From: an uncultured Eubacteriales bacterium
GTDB lineage: Bacteria > Bacillota > Clostridia > Oscillospirales > Acutalibacteraceae
DNA length: 8,333 bases
Assembly: GCA_934408795.1 (NCBI GenBank)
Contig: CAKRVQ010000036.1
Coordinates: 1-8,333, forward strand
Direction: 5' to 3'
How positions within the stretch are numbered: the first letter of the stretch is position 1; every line of letters begins with the position of its first letter. The position numbers were made by a program, and so were the translations under genes. This document shows, in pieces, positions 4,428-8,333 of this stretch. The notes under the pieces are model-generated. The model had not been told where the DNA came from, ran no database searches, and saw only the letters and a list, made by a program, of their open reading frames with translations.

Positions 4428-5813
4428 ATGGGCAAGCAGTTGTTTTCGGCGGCAGACTTCGGCGCGATGCCGAACAAGGCGGACTATCAGGACGAATACA
4501 TTCAAAAAGCGATCGATGCGTGTTTTCTTGCGGGCGGCGGCGAAGTGGTGATCCCCTCGGGTACCTATCCTATCAGGGGACTTCGTCTTCGTTCGAACAC
4601 GACCCTTCATCTTCTTAAAGACTGTGTTCTTGAGGCGAGCAGAGACCCCGAGGACTACTTTATTCTGGACAACGACACGGTTGAGCCGGTGGATCCTTCG
4701 GAGATAGACCACGCCGAGTGGCACAGTGTTTCGGAAGACCCGAATCTTCCTTTTTTCAGAACAAAGGGGAGTCGCTGGAACAATGCGATAATCCGCATAT
4801 ACGATGCTCACAACGTTGCGATCATCGGCGAAGAGGGTTCTGTCATAGACGGCAAAAACAGTTATGATCCTTTGGGGGAAGAGCACTACAGAGGGGTCCA
4901 CGGGATTTCGGTAATGAACAGCCGTCATATTACATTTTCCGGCTACACTATCAGAAACACCGGCAACTGGGCTCATTGTATTACGGGATCGTATGACATC
5001 CGCATGGACGGCGTCGTCTGTCTTGCCGGTCACGACGGAATTCATACCACCTCGTGTGAGGATATAATCGTAAGGCGCAGTGAGTTTTACACCGGAGACG
5101 ACTGTATTGCGGGATTCAACAATAAAAATGTTCTCGTTACCGATTGCGAAATAAACACCGCCTGTTCCGCTTTCAGATTCGGCGGCACCAATGTTCTTGT
5201 GACCGACTGTCACATCTTCGCACCCGCGAAGTATTTCTTCAGGGGAGCACTCACCGCCGAGGAAAAGGCTGATGGAATACTTGCGAACGATGCTCCCTCG
5301 ATGGAAAAGTACAAGAGAGACAATATGCTCAGCGTGTTTACATACTATGCCGATTATTCGGTTGACATAGTGAACCTCGGTACGAATATCATCATCAGGG
5401 ATTGCGAGATCGACGGTGCCGACAGATTCCTGCACTTCAACTACTCGGGCAACGAGACCTGGCAGAACAACAAACCGATGCTTGATATAAAGTTTATGAA
5501 CATCAACGCAAAGAACATCAAAATGCCCCTTTGCGCCTACGGCGACAAGAATTCTCCCGTAACGGTGAAGCTTGAGAACATTGATTTCCGTTTCAGAGAA
5601 GGTTTTGAGGATACCGCTTTTATCAAGGCGGCAAACTTTAATGAAATATCTCTTGAAAATGTAAAAATCGAAAACTGCACCGCCGAGAATCTTATCCTCA
5701 TCTGGAGCAAGCCCGGCGAAGGCAAGATCGCATTCAACGGTCTTGAGTGCGGCGTACCCGAAGAAAAGCTCATCGGATACCCGACCGAGGAGTTCTACGC
5801 CCAGCCCATCTGA
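4428..5813 (+). CDS. GH28-like right-handed beta-helix glycosidase
   Basis: A 461-residue parallel beta-helix protein related to polygalacturonases (GH28) and the pectate-lyase superfamily. The N-terminus has the typical start DFGA, an early helix (QKAIDAC) and GGGEVVIPSGTY; repeated beta-strand coils run from about 120 to 440. The catalytic region has GHDGIH (Asp203) and TGDDC (Asp224, Asp225). This spacing equals the three catalytic Asp residues of fungal GH28 enzymes (for example 180, 201, 202 in Aspergillus niger PGII). The GHG histidine is not found: the matching site reads CSAFRFGG, with Arg250 about where His would be, so substrate or activity probably differs from pectin hydrolysis. 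GH110 beta-helix alpha-galactosidases are another possible relative. No signal peptide, so cytoplasmic. ATG start with GAGGAG at 8 nt. It is followed by a GH36 alpha-galactosidase, so a galactose-containing plant oligosaccharide is a reasonable guess for its substrate. Confidence 0.85.
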   Translation: MGKQLFSAADFGAMPNKADYQDEYIQKAIDACFLAGGGEVVIPSGTYPIRGLRLRSNTTLHLLKDCVLEASRDPEDYFILDNDTVEPVDPSEIDHAEWHSVSEDPNLPFFRTKGSRWNNAIIRIYDAHNVAIIGEEGSVIDGKNSYDPLGEEHYRGVHGISVMNSRHITFSGYTIRNTGNWAHCITGSYDIRMDGVVCLAGHDGIHTTSCEDIIVRRSEFYTGDDCIAGFNNKNVLVTDCEINTACSAFRFGGTNVLVTDCHIFAPAKYFFRGALTAEEKADGILANDAPSMEKYKRDNMLSVFTYYADYSVDIVNLGTNIIIRDCEIDGADRFLHFNYSGNETWQNNKPMLDIKFMNINAKNIKMPLCAYGDKNSPVTVKLENIDFRFREGFEDTAFIKAANFNEISLENVKIENCTAENLILIWSKPGEGKIAFNGLECGVPEEKLIGYPTEEFYAQPI

Positions 5814-5851
5814 TCACGGGGCGCTTACAATTAAAGTTAAACACTATAAAC

Positions 5852-5889
5852 ATCGCCCGCAAGCTCAAAATGCGTTTGCGGGTGATTTT
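5852..5889 (+). terminator. Weak terminator or attenuator before GH36
   Basis: ATCGCCCGCAA/TTGCGGGTGAT (5852-5862/5876-5886) forms an 11-pair stem with one G-U pair and a 13-nt loop, and ends in only four T. It lies 20 bp before the GH36 start. It may partly terminate, so GH36 is expressed less than the gene before it, or protect the upstream mRNA end. A poor promoter-like TATAAA (5845-5850) overlaps this area. Confidence 0.5.
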
Positions 5890-5909
5890 GCAAAAAGGCA
5901 GGCAGATTT

Positions 5910-8099
5910 ATGATCTACTTTGAAAAAGAAAAAATGCTCTTTCACCTGACGACCGAAAAGACGAGCTATATATTTGCATTTTACGCAGGTAAATATCCCG
6001 TACATCTCTATTGGGGAAAAAAGCTGCGCGGACCCGTTGCAGACATCAAGTGCTTTCCTTCCGTCGCAGCGACTGTCCGCACTATGTCGGCACTAAACGA
6101 TTTGGAAAACTCATTTTCTTCCGACTCTGCGCCGATGGAGTTTTCGACCTTCGGCAATCCCGACCTGCGCATTCCCTGCTTTCACGCAAAGTATAAGAAC
6201 GGTACCGTGATCTCGGATCTTCGGTATGTCTCTCACGAGATATATCAGGGTAAGCGCCCTCTTGACGAGCTGCCTGCAACATATGTTGAAGATGACAGTG
6301 AGGCGACAAGTCTTGACATTCTGCTTCGCGACGATCTCACAGGTGTTGAAGTGACTTTAAGATACACGGTATTTGAGGAGCTCAACGCAATAACGAGAAG
6401 CGTACTTGTCGTCAATCGCGGTGACGATGCCTTCGACCTTACGGGACTGCTTTCGGCTACGGTCGATTTTGACACCGCCGACCTTGATTTTATACATCTT
6501 GAGGGTGCGTGGGCCAAAGAAAGGGTCGTTGAACGCTCCCCTCTCATAACAGGAATGCAGCAGATAGGCAGTCTCCGCGGGATGAGCTCATCTCAGCACA
6601 ATCCGTTTTTTGCACTTGCCCGCAAAGGCGCCGATGAAGCCGTCGGCGATGTTTACGGATTCAACCTTATATACAGCGGCAACTTCACTGCCGGTGTTGA
6701 AACGGATGTATACAAGGTCTCCCGCGCATTTATAGGTATCAATCCCTTTAACTTCTCTTTCAGGCTAAAAAAGGGCGACCGTTTCCAGTCTCCCGAAGCA
6801 GTGCTTGTTTTCTCCGACTGCGGAATAGGCGGAATGTCGCGCATATATCACAAGCTTTACCGCACAAGACTTTGCCGCGGCAGATTCCGCGACGCCGTGC
6901 GCCCGGTGTTGATAAACAACTGGGAAGCAACTTATATGGATTTTGATGAGGAAAAGATCGTCTCCATTGCAGAGAAAGCAAAGGATGCGGGTGTTGAGCT
7001 GGTCGTGCTTGATGACGGCTGGTTCGGTCATCGGAACGACGACAGGAGTTCTCTCGGCGATTGGTATGTCAACAAGGATAAGCTTCCCCTCGGACTTGAT
7101 CATCTCGTCAACCGCATCCGCGGGCTCGGAATGAAGTTCGGTCTGTGGTTTGAGCCCGAGATGGTTTCGCCCGACAGTGACCTTTACCGTGCTCATCCCG
7201 ACTGGTGCATTCATGCCGAAGGACGTGAGCGGACTCTGTGGCGCAGCCAGCTTGTTCTTGACCTTTCAAGGGAAGAGGTATGCGACTATGTTATAAATTC
7301 GCTGAGGACCGTGCTGAAGTCGACCGACATCAGCTATGTCAAGTGGGACTGCAACCGGAATATGACGAATTTCGGTTCTGCGGCGCTATCGGCGGAAAGT
7401 CAGGGAGAGCTTTGTCACAGATACATTCTCGGCCTTTACCGTATTCTTGACACCGTGACGAGCGAATTCCCCGATGTTTTATTTGAAGGCTGCAGTGCCG
7501 GAGGAAACCGATACGACGGCGGCATTCTCTACTATATGCCGCAGATTTGGTGCAGTGACGACACGGACGCGGTCGAGCGTTCGGTGATCCAGCACGGAAC
7601 GAGTATGTGCTATCCCTACATCACTATGGGAGCACATGTTTCCGCAGTTCCGAACCATCAGGTCGGCAGGACGACACCGATAACCGCAAGAGGAATCACG
7701 GCTATGCAGGGTCAGCTCGGATACGAGCTTGACCTCGGCAAGCTGAGTGATGATGACTTTGCCGAGGTCAAGAAGCAGATCGCGTTTTATAAGGAATACG
7801 CAGAAGTATTCCACAAGGGTGATCTTTACCGACTTTACGATCCCAACCTGGGCGTTCTCGCGTCCAATGAATTTGTTTCCGAGGACGGCGGCACCGTTAT
7901 AGTGACCGTGATGACCCTTAAAGCAAGTCCGAATGCGCCGGTGGAAAAAATACTTCTCCGCGGTCTTGACGGTGATGCAGATTACCGCCTTGATGGCAGT
8001 GACACCGTTTATCACGGCGATATGCTGATGCAGGCGGGGCTCAGTTATCTTCCGACAGCAGATTATCAGAATCGGATATACATATTCAAAAAGATCTGA
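5910..8099 (+). CDS. GH36 alpha-galactosidase
   Basis: A 729-residue retaining alpha-galactosidase that removes terminal alpha-linked galactose from raffinose-family or galactomannan-type oligosaccharides. Length and layout match bacterial GH36 group I enzymes (AgaA/MelA/RafA): an N-terminal beta-supersandwich (about 1-320), a central TIM barrel (about 330-640) and a C-terminal beta domain. Conserved motifs are NNWEA (336-340), LDDGWFG (367-373), GLWFEPEMVSPDSDLY (411-426) and FEGCSAGGNRYDGG (525-538). The nucleophile is Asp480 in YVKWDCNRN. The acid/base is Asp550 in WCSDDTDAVER, 70 residues later, as in characterised members (478/548 in Geobacillus AgaA). No signal peptide, so it is cytoplasmic and depends on an importer not in this window. 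The ATG is preceded by a modest AAAAGG/AGG site at 11 or 7 nt. It follows the GH28-like gene by 96 bp with a hairpin between. Whether the symbol aga, melA or rafA applies cannot be decided here. Confidence 0.95.
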   Translation: MIYFEKEKMLFHLTTEKTSYIFAFYAGKYPVHLYWGKKLRGPVADIKCFPSVAATVRTMSALNDLENSFSSDSAPMEFSTFGNPDLRIPCFHAKYKNGTVISDLRYVSHEIYQGKRPLDELPATYVEDDSEATSLDILLRDDLTGVEVTLRYTVFEELNAITRSVLVVNRGDDAFDLTGLLSATVDFDTADLDFIHLEGAWAKERVVERSPLITGMQQIGSLRGMSSSQHNPFFALARKGADEAVGDVYGFNLIYSGNFTAGVETDVYKVSRAFIGINPFNFSFRLKKGDRFQSPEAVLVFSDCGIGGMSRIYHKLYRTRLCRGRFRDAVRPVLINNWEATYMDFDEEKIVSIAEKAKDAGVELVVLDDGWFGHRNDDRSSLGDWYVNKDKLPLGLDHLVNRIRGLGMKFGLWFEPEMVSPDSDLYRAHPDWCIHAEGRERTLWRSQLVLDLSREEVCDYVINSLRTVLKSTDISYVKWDCNRNMTNFGSAALSAESQGELCHRYILGLYRILDTVTSEFPDVLFEGCSAGGNRYDGGILYYMPQIWCSDDTDAVERSVIQHGTSMCYPYITMGAHVSAVPNHQVGRTTPITARGITAMQGQLGYELDLGKLSDDDFAEVKKQIAFYKEYAEVFHKGDLYRLYDPNLGVLASNEFVSEDGGTVIVTVMTLKASPNAPVEKILLRGLDGDADYRLDGSDTVYHGDMLMQAGLSYLPTADYQNRIYIFKKI

Positions 8100-8149
8100 T
8101 ACGGCACCGACAGAGCAAATGACGCATCTGCGCGGGTGGAAACCTTTCG

Positions 8150-8232
8150 GGCGGCATTGCCTCAATCCGAATAACCCGAGGCCGGGCGGCTCGGGCGCAG
8201 TGAATCAGCCGAGAGCCGGATTCGGGTCCGCC
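8150..8232 (+). other. Nested inverted repeats downstream of GH36
   Basis: GGCGG/CCGCC (8150-8154/8228-8232) encloses ATCCGAAT/ATTCGGGT (8165-8172/8220-8227, one G-U pair), which encloses CCCGAG/CTCGGG (8175-8180/8190-8195). The sequence then reads TTTTATATTT a few bases later (8238-8247). It could be a 3' structure or loose terminator of the hydrolase genes, or a leader for a gene beyond the window. No coding frame is supported in 8100-8333. Confidence 0.4.
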
Positions 8233-8309
8233 GACTGTTTTATATTTAATCGGTTATAAGGCTGAGAAAAAGCGATGCGATGAGTTTTTCGGGACAAAGT
8301 GAGGCGGGA

Positions 8310-8333
8310 GCTCATTATCTGACGGTAATGAGC
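8310..8333 (+). other. Perfect hairpin at the window edge
   Basis: GCTCATTA/TAATGAGC (8310-8317/8326-8333) is an exact 8-bp inverted repeat with an 8-nt loop, and its outer end is at the last base of the window. It could be an operator or part of a leader structure continuing to the right. Confidence 0.4.

Noticed and set aside
4422..5435. 337-codon minus-strand open frame
   Set aside because: Antisense to the GH28-like gene, which has a full family signature and a good ribosome site; the antisense protein has no recognisable motif.
8131..8155. T-box-like GGGTGG motif
   Set aside because: The bases after GGGTGG do not continue as the ACCGCG antiterminator, and no specifier stem or T-box terminator is visible.
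7479..8165. 228-codon minus-strand open frame
   Set aside because: Antisense to the GH36 catalytic and C-terminal region; no motif or ribosome site.
1..8333. CRISPR arrays, tRNA or rRNA genes
   Set aside because: No regularly spaced direct repeats, no cloverleaf with TTCGANTC-type arm, and no rRNA-like sequence was found by eye.

Overview
The window looks like part of a chromosome from an anaerobic, probably gut-dwelling member of the Clostridia (Oscillospiraceae/Christensenellales-like). The reasons are strong AGGAG-type ribosome binding sites, frequent GTG starts, mid-range GC, an SPKTG-type sortase signal, a TetR regulator, a Gram-positive tyrosine integrase and intracellular plant-glycan hydrolases. 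The genus is inference; no rRNA or marker gene is present.

There are three blocks. (1) Bases 1-1460, minus strand: a TetR-family regulator followed 11 bp later by a sortase-anchored, TasA/camelysin-like surface protein, apparently one operon. (2) Bases 1614-3122: a 1.5-kb segment bounded by 24-bp inverted repeats (22/24 identical, each with a dyad-symmetric core). It holds one tyrosine recombinase gene (minus strand) and, just inside the right repeat, a near-consensus promoter pointing outward. In the orientation given, this promoter fires into a very strong terminator 18 bp beyond the repeat. If the segment inverted, the same promoter would face the TetR/surface-protein operon. I read it as a candidate self-contained phase switch; this is the main discovery candidate. 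(3) Bases 3795-8099, plus strand: a strong promoter drives a small Ser/Gly/Asn-rich lipoprotein, then a beta-helix protein with the GH28-type Asp triad, then a GH36 alpha-galactosidase. The two enzymes have no signal peptides and probably process imported galactose-containing plant oligosaccharides in the cytoplasm.

Between blocks 2 and 3, about 1.08 kb (2837-3922) has no convincing gene. It holds the recombinase promoter region with short repeats, the outward promoter, two terminators, and a GC-rich block (3435-3598) whose inverted repeats nest into a compact four-way-junction fold, flanked by purine-rich and pyrimidine-rich arms. Bases 8100-8333 have no gene but contain nested inverted repeats, and the window ends inside or at the edge of a hairpin.
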